NCBI GenBank assembly: GCA_030844895.1
Contig: CM061231.1
Location: forward strand, 85,966,706-86,030,705
DNA: 64,000 bases
Direction: 5' to 3'
Source of the DNA: Ambrosia x helenae
Taxonomy: Eukaryota > Streptophyta > Magnoliopsida > Asterales > Asteraceae
The notes beneath the pieces were generated by a model. It worked only from the letters and a program-made list of their open reading frames with translations, ran no database searches and was not told the DNA's origin. Positions 46,140 through 58,682 of the stretch are shown piece after piece; position 1 is the stretch's first letter; every line of letters begins with the position of its first letter. Made by a program: the position numbers and the translations under genes.

Positions 46140-46800
46140 AAACCCCTACAAACCACGGGTGTTTATTGGTTCGGTTTACGGTTTATTTGGTTTATTTGAT
46201 TCTTTTTATTCGGTTTTCAAAATTTTGTACCTCAAACCAAAAACCAAACCAAACCAAACCAAATTAAGAATATGAAAACCAAACCAAATTCAACCAAATT
46301 GAATTCGGTTCGGTTTCGGTTTAAAACCAAACAAACCAAATTCAACCAAACAAACCAAATTGAAACGAAGTTTTTTTTTCTCAGACTTATATACCTATAT
46401 GTTCCAAAATCCGAAAAAAATGTTTGCAATAAATATATACCAAAAAATCAAACCACGCAAACAGAAACATTATAAAAATTAGAAATAGTAAAATGAACCT
46501 TAGTTTACTAGTTTATACTCAGATTATTACCTCTATAAATTGGTGGGCTTTATTTATTTTGGGTTGGGTTTAATATTTTGGGCTTATATATTATATATGA
46601 GTTATTAAATATTATTATTTTTATTTAATAATTAATTATTTTATCGGTTTATTCAGTTATCCAAATAAACCAAATAAAAAAATGTAGAACCAAAAACCAA
46701 ACCAAACACCAAATTCGTTGTTCGGATTGCTTTTTTCGGTTACGATTACGGTTCGGTTTTCGGTTTTTATTTGGTTTGCGGTTTTTCTGAACACCCCTAC
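46140..46800. mobile_element. CGGTTTGGTT-type hAT-like element
   Basis: Both ends are packed with GGTTCGGTTT/AACCAAACC motifs (46160-46370 and 46640-46790) around an AT-rich core, and the right end reads CTGAACACCCCTAC, like the TAGGGGTGTTCA termini of other hAT-type elements here. A possible target duplication TAAAAACC occurs on both sides, but the left border is ambiguous. No ORF. Confidence 0.55.
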
Positions 46801-46839
46801 TAAAAACCTTCCAGTCAGCTGCTACATTGCCACATATTT

Positions 46840-47260
46840 TTTTTTGAAAGGTGATTTTCTATGTTGTGGTAGAGTTTATCATAGTCTCTAGAAGGGGATC
46901 CCCTAGCCATTTTACAATGGTCAGACTATGTTGTCTTAACCGGGTCCACGCTGACGCGAGAGTGGCCGGCCCACAAGCGAGTTGAGGCTGCGCATAAGGG
47001 GCACTAAGGCTTCCACCCGGAAAATTTCCCGCCACCTGCCACTTGACAGATGTTACACCCTCCACAAGAGGCAAGCCTCTCTGGAGTAAATGCACGATAA
47101 TAGAAAACCGGGGGGCCATCAAAATCAAACCTGGCCCCTTCAAAGAGGGTAGGCTCAACCATCACTTGGCAAAATATCCAATTATAAATGTTGGAAGTGG
47201 GAATTGAACCCTTGATCACCTAAGTGAACATAAGGTCTCTCCACCACTCCACCACTATAG
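46840..47260 (-). mobile_element. Long tRNA-derived SINE, minus strand
   Basis: A T9 run at about 46838-46847 marks the minus-strand A-tail. The other end carries box A (GGTGGAGTGGTGGAGAGACC) and box B (AAGGGTTCAATTCCC) on the minus strand. Length is about 420 bp. It shares AGACTATGTTGTCTTAACCG with the split SINE at 17170-18225. ORFs on the minus strand here are spurious. Confidence 0.65.
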
Positions 47261-47544
47261 AAGGATTCTACATTTATTTTTAATTACTTATCTTATGATA
47301 ATATCCTAACCCCACCACCTGAACCCACCTCTTGGGTTTTTAAAGGATTTTGTGAAGAACCTCAACAAAAAACCTCCTCTAAAAACCAACCCCACAATAA
47401 CCACCCATCAAAAACCTCCCCTAAAAACCTCTATTGAGGATGCTCTTATAATATTCAACGATTTTGGTCGTTGATTCGATGCATTGCATATATTTTTAGG
47501 GTCATACTATTTGGACACCCCAAAAATTAAATTGACATCCTAGG

Positions 47545-47828
47545 TATGCCTCGTATAGCTCTATACGAGGCATGTACGCTTTATTGTCCCCCATTCAGAC
47601 AACAATCTGCCAAAAGTAAAAACCTTATATGCCTTGTATTGGCCAATACGATGCATATAGGGTTCATGTGTGTCCTTTTCAGTCAATTTGGCAGACCAAT
47701 GATTGGTGTCATATCCCTCGTATAGACCAATACGAGGAATACTTGTACGATGTTCGGTACGATGTAACATAAAGCAATTGCCACTCATACCCTATATTCC
47801 CCATATAGACCAATACGAGTCATATTTA
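47545..47828. repeat. Left palindrome array of the MULE-OTU element
   Basis: Four roughly 30-bp palindromes: 47546-47573 is perfect (ATGCCTCGTATAG, 2-nt loop, mirror), and 47627-47658, 47711-47741 and about 47795-47828 are imperfect and share CCAATACGA. The same motif family returns at 62032-63932, beyond the 3' end of the gene. Confidence 0.85.
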
Positions 47829-50263
47829 ACCAAAGTTGATTATTTTCTTCCTTTTCTTCTTCTTCCCTTCCTTTCTTCTTCATTTTTTAAACCGACGAAT
47901 TTACGTCAATTTTTCTTCTTCTCTCAATTTTATGGTGGGCTATTTTTTTTCTCCAAAATGGCATGGTGGGCTAATATTTTCGATGAATCCGGTATTCCTT
48001 ATTCTCAAGAGGTTGTGTCTGGTTACAAAAAACCATTGTTGCCAGACATGAACGAGCCGTGCTATGAACCCAATGTTGAACATTCATACGTAGGGGAAAC
48101 CTACCAGCACTACAAGCACGATAGTGAGTATGCGTACGTACCGCAGTACTCTTCGTACGACCCGAGATAAAACCCGCAAGTTCAAGAAGAGCAACCCCAC
48201 AACTCGCATGTTTCAGACGAGCAACCACGATGTTCGCAAGTTTCGTATGAAACTGAACAAGATTTTGTTTCCCAAAAAGATTTGGTTACGTGGGTTAAGA
48301 AAATGGGAAAAGATAACGGTTACGTCATTGTGACCCGACGATCCAAAAAAGTTGATGATATGGACGTGAAGGTTTGGCTAGTGTGCAACCATGGTCGCGA
48401 GCACAAGAGTATAGCCACCGAGAGGAAAATAGGCAGCCAAAAAATTCGTTGCCCTTTTCTAGTGATCGGGTTATATGATGGGAAACGTGACGCCTGGAGG
48501 GTACAGGTGAGGAATGCCGCACATAACCATGGTCCTGCTGAATATCTGGAGGGCCACGCGTATGCAAGAAGATTGTCTCTCGAACAGTTAAATTTGGTAG
48601 CCGCGTAAAATCTGGAAAACCGTAAAGGGACACTTCCCGGAGAGCATGTGTGTTTTGAAAGATATACACAATGCATGTCAAAAGATTAGTGCTATAAAGA
48701 AACAAGGTGGATCACCTATGCAAGAACTGGAAAACCTGCTGGTTGAGAAAAAAATACACGTATTACACTTGGGGGGTCCTTTAAAAAATACGGTTGAGGA
48801 CATTTTTTTGTTCATCCTGTATCTTTCAAAATGTGGCGGGCATTCCCGCATGTATTGTTGATCGACGCGACCTACAAGACCAACATGTACCGTCTACCGT
48901 TAGTGCAAGTTGTCGGTATGACGTCCACAAACCAGTCATTTTGTGCCGCTAATGCCATTGTTTATAAGGAACGTGAAGAAAACTTCATATGGGTCCTTGA
49001 GCATCTTAAGTCTATGTTGGAAGATTGTATGGAGCCGCGTGTTATTATAACTGACAGAGACCGGGCGCATATGAACGCGGCTGACAAAGTTTTCCCAAAC
49101 GCAAACAAATTTCTTTGCAGGTATCACATTTATCAGAATATTTTAAAACGCTGCAAGAAATCATTTACACACCCTGATTGGGAGGAATTTGCACATTCAT
49201 GGTCTACGTTATGCGAGTCTCCCACAACTCAAATATACGAATATAACATGAACAACATTTATAAAGCACTTGTTAGATATGGAAGGAAGCGTAAGTTTTT
49301 ACTATTTGTTTAGGGTGTCTAAATAGATTTAAGGGTGTCCATTCTAATTATTAAATATTTTGCAGATGTTTTTGATTATTTGTTTAATAAATGGCTGGAC
49401 CAATACTATGAGAAATTTGTATCTGACTGGACCAATAGATCAATAAATTTTCACCAAACTACAACAAATAGAGTAGAGAGCCAACATGCTGATTTAAAGA
49501 GATATCTTCCAAGCACGAACAGTAGCTTGACAAGAATAGTAGGGTATATCGATGATGTTGTAGTAAAGCAGGAATCCCATATAAGGAAATGTTTTGAAGA
49601 AAGCATAAACAAAATAATGAACGACCATAAGCGACTAGCCTTCCTTGATGAACTACGCCTTAATGTTTCCATCCATGCTCTTAACCACAATGAAAACGAA
49701 TTTTATCGGTTACAAACATTCAGGACATTTGATTCAACATGTGGTTGCCAACTTTACACGAGCTGTGGGTTAGTATGCGCATGTCGCCTCGAAAGATATA
49801 TAAATAAAGGTATACGTACTAATCATTTTTACTTATTGTGTGTATACAACTAAATTTTTAACATAGCCTTGTTTAATCATCTTTAATAGATCAAAATATT
49901 GCGCTCGACTCAATAGACCAATTCTGGCGGAAGCTTGATTTTAGAGCAGCAAAGATAATAAATGATGATATTAACCTAGAAGAAGGATTAGATGAGGTAA
50001 AAAAGACAATTATGTCTCAACCCCCACAGGTGAAAAAAATCATGTTGGCAAAGATTATGACGGTCTTAAACCCACTAAAAAGTAACAAAAAGCCCCCGAT
50101 TGTACAACAACATACCCGTGACCGGCCAACATTGAAGGTTCAAGAACAAAGGAGGAAGAAACAAGAAAAAGATAAAGCTCACAGTGCTGGAGACGCATCA
50201 TTTGCATTATCGGAAAGCACTAGGTATCGTGTTACGAGCATGATGATGATGATGGTGATTATA

Positions 50264-50325
50264 ATTATTATTATTATTTATTTTTTATTATTGATTATTA
50301 TTATTATTATTGATTATTATTATTA

Positions 50326-50372
<47 letters not shown>
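50264..50372. repeat. (ATT)n microsatellite, probably in an intron of the MULE gene
   Basis: A long interrupted ATT run after a short GATGATGAT stretch, ending in TTATAATTCAG, a plausible splice acceptor. Confidence 0.85.
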
Positions 50373-50374
<2 letters not shown>

Positions 50375-50869
50375 ATAATTCAGGTACGATCCTTCCCGGC
50401 ACAGCTCCTACGTTCCGTCTTCACCGCACAAGTTCGATGATCCCCGACACAGCTCCTACGGTCTATCGTCACTGGGCCATTTCGATAAAGCCCGACACAA
50501 CTCATATGTATCGTCACAGAAATCTAAAGAAACAGCTTCCATTGTAAAATCCCATAAGTCTGCAATGCGACGCGGTAAAAAAGCAGAGTCACCTGTTGAT
50601 CATGGGTTTCCCTTGATCCAAGAACCTGAATCAATGAACCTTGTCAGAACATATAAGGAACATATTCCAGAAATTTTTCACCCATATATATCCTGGATAA
50701 AGGATGTCAAGCCTGATGGTCATTGTGGCTATAGAGCGATAGTTGTGGGTTTAGGGATGGAGCAGAGCCAGTATATGTTTATTCGGCAACTAATTGTAAA
50801 TGAAATTCAAACCCACAGAGATATTTGGACAGAGATATTTGAAAGATTCTATACGTACGGAGAATATGA

Positions 50870-50874
50870 GCGGC
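50870..50874. other. Target-site duplication GCGGC of the copia element, left copy
   Basis: Matches 61423-61427 exactly. It lies within the codons GAG CGG C.. of the OTU region. Confidence 0.92.
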
Positions 50875-51587
50875 TGTTGGGTCTGCTGACCTGGAGAAGA
50901 ACAGATGATTGAAAAGCCAAAACATGCTAACAGTTGATCCACACAATAAACAGTCCTTACAACATACTTTTCCCAAAAGACTGCTGACTCTAACAACTGT
51001 TCTATCCAAACAACTGCTATGACAACTGCTGATACAAAGGACTGCTGAATAAACACTGATGAAGAACAACTGCTGACCAAAGGTCTGATGAAGAACAACT
51101 GCTGATCCAAGTATTGAAGACTAAAGCACTGCTGGAGCCAACAGCACTTAGGCTCCAGCAGAGGATACAAGACCATCAGAGTTTTCCTACAACAGTAGTT
51201 TATCTTCAGTGTTTTCAATGTAACAGTAGTTTGTAATAGGCAGATGTTTTATGTTTGTTATTCTGTTAGAGGTCACTATCTTAGGTGACGTCAGCCTAGG
51301 TCATCAGTGGTTTAGGTTTGTCTATAAATAGAACAGTGCTTGTACTGTTCTATTGCATCACACACACAAACATTCTCTTAGACAAACAATCACTGTGTGA
51401 TCAGGCTGAGGGGGAGTACTTGCATGATTGTAATCTTTTAAATAACTGAAGGCATTCGATCAGAAAACAATTACTCTCATGTTTTGATTAATAGTTTATT
51501 ATTCCGCTGCACTTTCCATTCTATATTCATTTCACTCTTATCATTTTAGTTAAACATAATCAAAACAATCAAACTCAGATCCTAACA
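50875..51587 (+). repeat. 5' LTR of the copia element
   Basis: 713 bp, TGTTGGGTCTGCTG to GATCCTAACA. The first part is rich in CTGCTGA/AACAACTG motifs. It contains TATA-like CTATAAATAG at about 51322-51331, preceded by TGACGTCA-like GGTGACGTCAGCC at 51284-51296. Confidence 0.93.
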
Positions 51588-51589
51588 AT

Positions 51590-51601
51590 TGGTATCAGAG
51601 C
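51590..51601 (+). other. Primer-binding site (tRNA-iMet)
   Basis: TGGTATCAGAGC two bases after the 5' LTR, the standard plant copia primer site. Confidence 0.95.
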
Positions 51602-51778
51602 CTGGTCAATTAAATTCGATCTGACAAATCAATTTAATATAAACAGATCAGCTCATAATTATTGATATCGTTTGTCTGTTGGATTGAAAACAGAGTAATA
51701 GTTTAATTTCGTTTCAACCGTTTTTAAACAGACTTTGTTTCTTTTAAACATAACACTGGCACGAACAACAAGCCACCG

Positions 51779-54742
51779 ATGCTTGTCAGATCTGAATACA
51801 ATATCTGGCAACGTCAGATGAGCCATGTTTTAGCTCAACAGAACACTGGGTGTTGGAAGTCGGTTATCTTCGGACCACATGTTCCGACGGTGCCGAGTAC
51901 TGAAGATCCCAAGGTTCAAGAGCCAAAGAAACTTGAAAACTACTCCGACCAGGATTTTCAGAAAATTGAGTTAGATGCTAAGGCCTTCAGTATTGTGGCC
52001 ATGGCTCTACCCAATGATATATATGCTGGGTTGTTACACTGTAACAGTGCAAAGGAGTTGTGGGATGCACTGAAAGAACAATTTGGTGGGACTGAGGAGG
52101 TTATTGAAAATAATCTTGAAATACTTAACCAACAATATGAAACATTCAGTCATGTCAAAGGAGAGTCATTAACTCAACAGTTTGAGAGGTTTCATTGTTT
52201 AATTAGTGAACTAAAACTGGTTGGTCTTACTTACCCTCATTCAACCCTGAACCATAGGTTTTTAAGATCACTACCAGACAAATGGGACACTATTGCTATT
52301 GTGATGAGAAACTCAATTGGATTTAAAGACCTATCACTGACCCAGCTTCATGGTAAGCTCTTGACCTATGAGAGAGAGCTTAACCAGAAAAAGAAGCTCC
52401 AGGACTCTGGAAAAGTGTCTGATGATTATGTATTTGGGAATACAGCACTTTTGGGTCATGATGAGGTACATGGAAATACTAAGGATCAGAGTTATGATCA
52501 TTTCATTGACATAACTTCAAGTTTTAACTTAGGTTTTAACTCTGATTCTTATTCACCAAACTATGCCTTCACAACAAGTGGTGGTGATATCCAGGTATCT
52601 GACAATATATCCTTTGAGTATGATGACCTGAAATACTTTGACCCTGATGATTTGAAGAAATGGACATTATGCACCAATTGGCCCTTCTCAGTGTAAGAAC
52701 TAACAATTTTTACAAGAAAACTGGAAGAAGGTTTCCAGGGTTAACTGGCAGATCAAAGGTGGGGTTGGATAAATCAAAGATAAAGTGTTACAAATGTCAT
52801 AGACTTGGTCATTTTGCTAGGGAATGTAGGAGTCAACATGGTACACCTATAATCTCCTATCCAAATCAAAGACCTCAGACCAACACTTATCAGAATTCCT
52901 ATAATACCCCTGGACCAAATGTGCAAAACACTGCTCATTTTGCACAGTCCTCAAACATTGTTCATGTCCAGTATGTCCAAACCACTGTTCCTCAGATCCA
53001 CTATGTGCAAACACCTGTTACTCAAGCACCTGTGCAAACGACTGTTGCTTCATCCTCTGCTCCTGCAGAGACCAGTCAACAGAGCTTCTTTACACAAGGC
53101 TTTGTTGATTGGAGCAGTCTACCAGATGAGTTAACAGATGAAAATTTTGCATTAGTTGCCAAAGCTGAAAATGAACCAGAAAACTTTTGTTTCATGACTA
53201 TGGTTGATGAGGTTGAATCTGAGGAGGTGGTGACTGAATCTGATGTTGTGACTAATGATGTTGTTGATGAAGTTGTTACAGGTGAAAAACCTGAAGAAGA
53301 GGTTGTGAATCTCTCAGATCCCTGGAGTGCATCTGATGATTGTGAGTGCAAGTGTGATTGTGCATTGATGGCTGCTGCTAAGGTATCTCCTCAAATTCTT
53401 AAAGAGTTGTGTTCTGACAGATGTGTAATTGCATTTGCTAACATCAAAGAGGTGAATGAAAACCTTAGAAAGAAAATTTTAGATGATGAAGTTAAATTTG
53501 AGAAACTTTCAAAAGATTTAAAAACAAGTTTAACTGAAAAGGAGTCTGAAATAAGCAGCTTAAAACATGAAGCAACCATAACCAAAGACCAGCTCCAAAC
53601 TATGATAGCAAAATATCAGAGTTGTAAAAGTGAGCTTGAGTCCACCCAAGTTGAATGTGAGAAATGGGTGGAATCATGTAGAGGTTTTGAGATGCTACTC
53701 AACAAACAAACCAAAAGTCATTGTGAAGTTTGGTTTTGGTTTTGAAACCACTGCTCCAGCTTTTGAAAACACTGACAAAAGGAGTCAAAAGTCTGTTGAG
53801 ATAGTTCCAACAAACCTGCAGGGTCAAGAGATTAAAATCACTGAACCAAATGGTAAGAAAATTGTTCTTGAAAAACCAGAAGGTTCCTCATCTTTCACTG
53901 AACTTGAAAAGTATGAATTTAAACCTACCCGGTCTGATGAGTGTGATACTCTTGAGAATTTTAAACCTGTTGATTTTAAAACACCTGAAGGAAAGACAGC
54001 TCCTCAGGCAAAAGTCATTCCCTTGAAAAACCTTCCAGCAGATGCTCAAACATCTGCTGAAAAGAAGGCTGAAAAAGGGAAGAAGAAAGAAAAGACTGTC
54101 CACTTGTTCTGTGATTTCTGTGAGAAGAAGAATCATGTCACTAAAAACTGTTTTCTTCTAAAAGCATATGACATTAACAAAGGAACAAGTGAATGTGATT
54201 CCAAAGCCACATGTTCAATATGTGGGAAAAAGAATCACAACACCAAAGAGTGCTTGTATCTAAAAATTTTTGATGTAAAAATACAAGAATACAAAGCTAA
54301 AACTCTTGCAAATCCTGTGGTTAGTACTTCAAAAGGAAAGCCCAAACAGACTTTCACCCCTGTCCAAACATCTGTTACTAAAAGACTTGAAACATCTGCT
54401 TCTAGGGATGTCCAAGTAACAGATGCTCCACCCACAAGCAAATACCCAAGAGGTTATGGACAACCACCATGTCATAGTCTGCCACATGTTTATGAGGAGC
54501 CAAAAAGACCCTCTAAACCAAGAGTGAACAGAAATCCATATGGGTATTATCATCTGTCTGGAAGTGATCAAACAACTGTTGCCCCAAGTGTTGACATTCA
54601 AGCACTGGCAAATGGTCAGCAGCAGTTGTTGAACTTAATTCAGAAATTAGTTCAAACCACTGATCACCTTCCAAAGCTTGAGTCTGAAAGGTCTGAGGAC
54701 CCATCCAAAGCCAACTTGGCTTTGGACACTCACCAAAACTAA
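51779..54742 (+). pseudogene. copia gag region
   Basis: The capsid-like part (51779-52680) has YNIWQRQM, LWDALKEQFGG and LTQQFERFHCLISELKLVG, usual for plant copia gag. A one-base frame change near 52660 leads to the CCHC knuckle CYKCHRLGHFARECR (about 52789-52833). A long Ser/Thr/Val-rich spacer with a coiled coil (53420-53720) is followed by another frame change near 53720. Two more knuckle-like motifs then lie at about 54112-54150 (CDFCEKKNHVTKNC) and 54211-54252 (CSICGKKNHNTKEC). Frameshifts make it non-functional. Confidence 0.85.
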
Positions 54743-57700
54743 TCCATTACGGATGTGCAGGGAGCTTCTGCTTGTTTAGATAGTCTTTGGTATGTAGATA
54801 GTGGAGGCTCCAGGCACATGACAGGATGTAGAGCCCTTCATCTGGACTTCTTGGCTCATGGAGGGGGTGATATATCCTTTGGTAATGATTCAAAAGGTAA
54901 GGTGTTGGGATGAGGGATTGTACAAGCTGGAAAACTCAAGTTTGAAAATGTCAATCTTATTGATAATCTCAAGTTTAATCTTCTGAGTGTTTCACAAATG
55001 AGTGACAAAGGTTATGGCTCATTCTTCACAAAGAAAACTTGCAAGATTATTGGGCCAGAAGTGGTGAAAAAGATTGATACCATCATTGCTGAGAGCAAAG
55101 CACAACTTGTTGCTCATAGAAGTGGCAATGTGTATGTTGTTGATATGTTAAAGGACAATCCTATGGCAAATGTCTGTCTGTTTTCTGCTGCCTCCACAAA
55201 GGAGACAGAATTGTGGCATAGGAGATTGGGTCACACCAACCTTAACACTATCAACACACTCTCCAAACAAAGCCTTGTCCGAGGCCTACCATCAAAAGAA
55301 TTCAAATGTGATGAGCATTGTGTTTCTTGTTTAAAAGGGAAACAACATAAAAGCTTTTACAAATCCATTGATGAGTCCAAAACCAGTCAATGTCTACAAT
55401 TATTGCACATGGACTTGTTTGGCCCTGTTAAAATCATGAGTCTAAGAAGAAAAAGATTTTGTCTTGTCATAGTTGATGATTTTTCTAGGTTTACATGGAC
55501 TTACTTTTTTACATTCTAAGGATGAGACTGCAGGTATATTGAAGGACTTTGTCACCAAAGTTGAAAAACAATATGACTTGCCAGTAAAAGTCTTCAGGAG
55601 TGACAATGGAACAGAGTTTAAAAATAAGGAGTTGGATGATTTCTGTGTGTCAAAAGGGATTGTAAGGCAGTATAGCATCCCAAGAACACCTGAACAAAAT
55701 GGGGTGGTTGAAAGGAAAAATAGAACTCTTATAGAAGCTGCAAGAACCATGCTAGCAGATTCTGGTTTGCCACTGTCCTTCTAGGCAGAAGCTGTAAACA
55801 CTGCTTACTATGTTCAAAACAGAGTTTTGATCAACCCCAGACATCAAAAAACTGCTTATGAAATTTTGTTCAAAATCAAACCACTAATTTCATTTTTCAA
55901 AATCTTTGGCTGCCCATGTTTCATCTTAAACCTCAAAGATTCCATTTCAAAATTTGCAGCCAAAGTAGATTGTGGTTATTTTCTGGGATATTCTTCTACT
56001 GCCAAGGCTTATAAAGTGTTTAACACAAAGACCAAGACAATAGAAGAAACTCTGAATGTAAAGTTCAATGAACTTTCATCTCTAAAAATCCCTGCAAATC
56101 CTGCTGAACTATTTGATTTAGATAAATTCAAATTTGAAGATATCACTGTTAAAACTAACAATGCAGGTATTCCACAGTCTCCACAACAAGATTACAGAAC
56201 AGATGTTGTGATCCCCAGTCACTACAAAATCTATTCTACCTCAGAGGAAGCAGCTGTTCAAAACAATTGTCAAAACTCTGCCACAGCTGTGTCAACCACT
56301 GTTGGCCAGTCTTATCCTCAAACCACTGTCTCACCTCTCACAACCACTGAACAATCATCTGTTGACAAAAGTCAATCATCTGTTGACAAAAGTCAGTCCA
56401 GTTTCACACCACTTGGACCCATTCCTCCATTACCATTCCAAACATCTGATGGCACTACAGAAGTACCAACAGATGTTACACCAACAGAGTCACCAAACCT
56501 CTGTCCATCACCTCAAAATGCCATCATACCATATCAGGGAGATCTTATTTACTTAAGAGCTCATCCACCAGACCAGATCATTGGCAACATCAGAGAGGGT
56601 GTGCTCACAAGAAGCCAATCCTCCAATATCTGTCTTTTTGCAGGTTTCCTATCTCTCACACAACCTGTCAAGTACCAAGAGGCACTAAAAGACAACAGTT
56701 GGGTAGAAGCTATGCAAGAAGAACTCCTTCAATTTAAAAGACAACAAGTATGGGAGCTTGTACCACTACCTAAGGATGTTTGTCCTATAGGAACAAAGTG
56801 GGTCTTCAAAAACAAAACTGATGAAAGGGGTATTGTTGTCAAGAATAAAGCCAGGCTTGTGGTTCAAGGCTTCAGACAAGAAGAAGGAATAGATTATGAT
56901 GAAACTTTTGCTCCTGTAGCAAGACTAGAAGCCATCAGACTATTTTTAGCCTTTGCTGTCAACCACAACATAAAGGTGTATCAGATGGACATCAAATGTG
57001 CTTTCCTTTATGGCAAAATTCAGGAGGAGGTCTATGTATGTCAGCCACCTGGTTTTGAAGACACATTCCATCCTGACTATGTCTACAAGCTCAACAAAGC
57101 TTTGTATGGTCTCAAACAAGCACCAAGGGCCTGGTATGAAACTCTTTCCACATTTCTCTTATCCATTGGTTTCACAAGAGGTAAAATAGACAAAACTTTA
57201 TTTCTTAAATGGAAAGGGAAACACTTAATGATTGTTCAAATATATGTGGATGACATCATTTTTGGATCCACATGTAACCAAATGTGTGAAGAGTTCAGAA
57301 AACTCATGACAGCAGAGTTTGAGATGAGTGCCATGGGTGAGCTTCAGTGTTTCCTTGGTCTTCAAGTGAAACAACTGCAAAATGGCACATTCATTCACCA
57401 AAACAAATATGTAAAGAATTTATTAACCAGATTTGAGATGAATGATTGTAAGCCATGTAGTACACCCATGAGTACAGTCAAGCTGCTCACTATTGATGAC
57501 AAGGATGAACTGGTTGATCAAACACATTATAGATGCATGATTGGGTCTTTACTATACTTAACTGCATCTAGGCCAGACATTATGTTTGCTACCTGTGTCT
57601 GTGCAAGATCCAGACTTCACCCAGAAAGTCAAACCTTATTGTTGTGAAAAGGATATTCAGATACCTCAAAGGTGCTCCCACACTTGGTATTTGGTATCCT

Positions 57701-58186
57701 GCTAATGGAAACATTGAGCTTTCAGGTTATTCAGATACTGACTTTGCTGGTTGTCACACCACAAGAAAGTCCACATCAGGAGGGTGCCAATTTCTAGGGA
57801 ATGCCTTAGTTTCCTGGCAAAGCAAAAAGCAGGCAGCTGTTTCAACCTCAACAGCTGAAGCTGAATACATTGCTGCTGCAAGCTGTACAACCCAACTCAT
57901 GTGGCTTCAAAATCAATTACTGGATTTTGGGATAACTGCACTACAGACTCCACTCATGTTGGACAGTCAAGCTGCTAAAAATATCATCAAGAATCCAGTC
58001 TCTCATTACACTACCAAACACATTGACATCAGACATCATTTTGTCAGAGGCAGCTATGAAAAAGGTTTGATTTCTCTGCACCATGTTCCAACAGAGGACC
58101 AGTTGGCAGATGTGTTAACAAAAGCTTTAGACACATCTACCTTTACAAATCTGATTTCCAGAATTGGTATGTTAAACATGGATTAA
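54743..58186 (+). pseudogene. copia pol: protease, integrase, reverse transcriptase, RNase H
   Basis: Protease: WYVDSGGSRHMTG (54790-54828), where the usual Cys after DSG is Gly. A TGA follows at about 54912. Integrase: HRRLGH..CVSCLKGKQH zinc region, then the catalytic triad regions LHMDLFGP (55412), FRSDNGTEF (55603) and PEQNGVVERKNR (55690). Frame is lost at about 55515 and a stop sits at 55782-55784. Reverse transcriptase: GTKWVFKNKTDERG, YQMDIKCAFLYG, LNKALYGLKQAPRAWYE and YVDDIIFG (57244-57267). A frameshift at about 57640 precedes RNase H (SDTDFAGCHTTRKSTSGG, STAEAEYIAAA, KHIDIRHHFVR, TEDQLADVLTKALD). Integrase before RT places it in Ty1/copia. Confidence 0.93.
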
Positions 58187-58682
58187 ACAAATAAATTTAA
58201 AAAAAAAAAATATATATAATAATAAAATGTTTCAGAAAATCAAAATTTCTTAAAAATAGCTGTTTGGTTGAAAAATCTGTTTCCAACATCTGATCAGATA
58301 AAACAACCACTGTTTCATTCATATCCACTGTTGGTTGAAAAATCTGTTTCAAAACATCTGATCAGATAAAACAACTGTTTCGCTATATACCTATACTATA
58401 TCTATATTAAAAAAAAATAGTTGGTTCCATCAGCTGTTTGTATCAGTTGTTTGCCAAAACAACTGTTCTCCACCAGATGTTTCATCCATCAGATGATTGC
58501 CACATCTGCTCATATAAGCAGAGGTTTGGCCACATCAGCGGTTTCTTTTGAGCCTATAAAAACCCTGTTTTACCACAACAGATGTTACACTATCTCATTG
58601 TATTCAAAATACTGAAATCGCCTTCTCCCTTCTCAAACCCTCAATCAGATTTCATTCATCTTCACTTTCGGAATCCATCAAA
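58187..58682. other. Spacer between pol and third ORF of the copia element
   Basis: Non-coding, with A11 followed by TA repeats (58198-58225) and a near-duplicate of ~60 bp containing TGGTTGAAAAATCTGTTTCC and CATCTGATCAGATAAAACAA (58264-58308 and 58332-58378). It could hold a splice acceptor or promoter for the downstream ORF, but none is evident. Confidence 0.6.

Larger units (their letters stand above)
46115..47444. mobile_element. MITE with GAGCATCC ends, containing two nested insertions
   Basis: The left end GAGCATCCACAATAAGG (46115) is mirrored by CCTCTATTGAGGATGCTC ending at 47444. If the nested elements (about 46140-46800 and 46840-47260) are removed, the remaining ~260 bp reads through as one AAAAACC(T/C)-rich MITE. 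The target duplication is not clear (flanks TCA and TTA). Confidence 0.65.

Noticed and set aside
48325..48705. Minus-strand ORFs of 118-126 codons opposite the MULE gene
   Set aside because: They are shadows of the plus-strand FAR1-like region, which shows recognisable motifs.
50909..51587. Reading the copia LTR as starting at TGAAAAGCC near 50910
   Set aside because: That start gives flanks ATGAT and GCGGC, which do not match. Starting at TGTTGGG (50875) gives a perfect GCGGC duplication and the usual TGTT..AACA ends.
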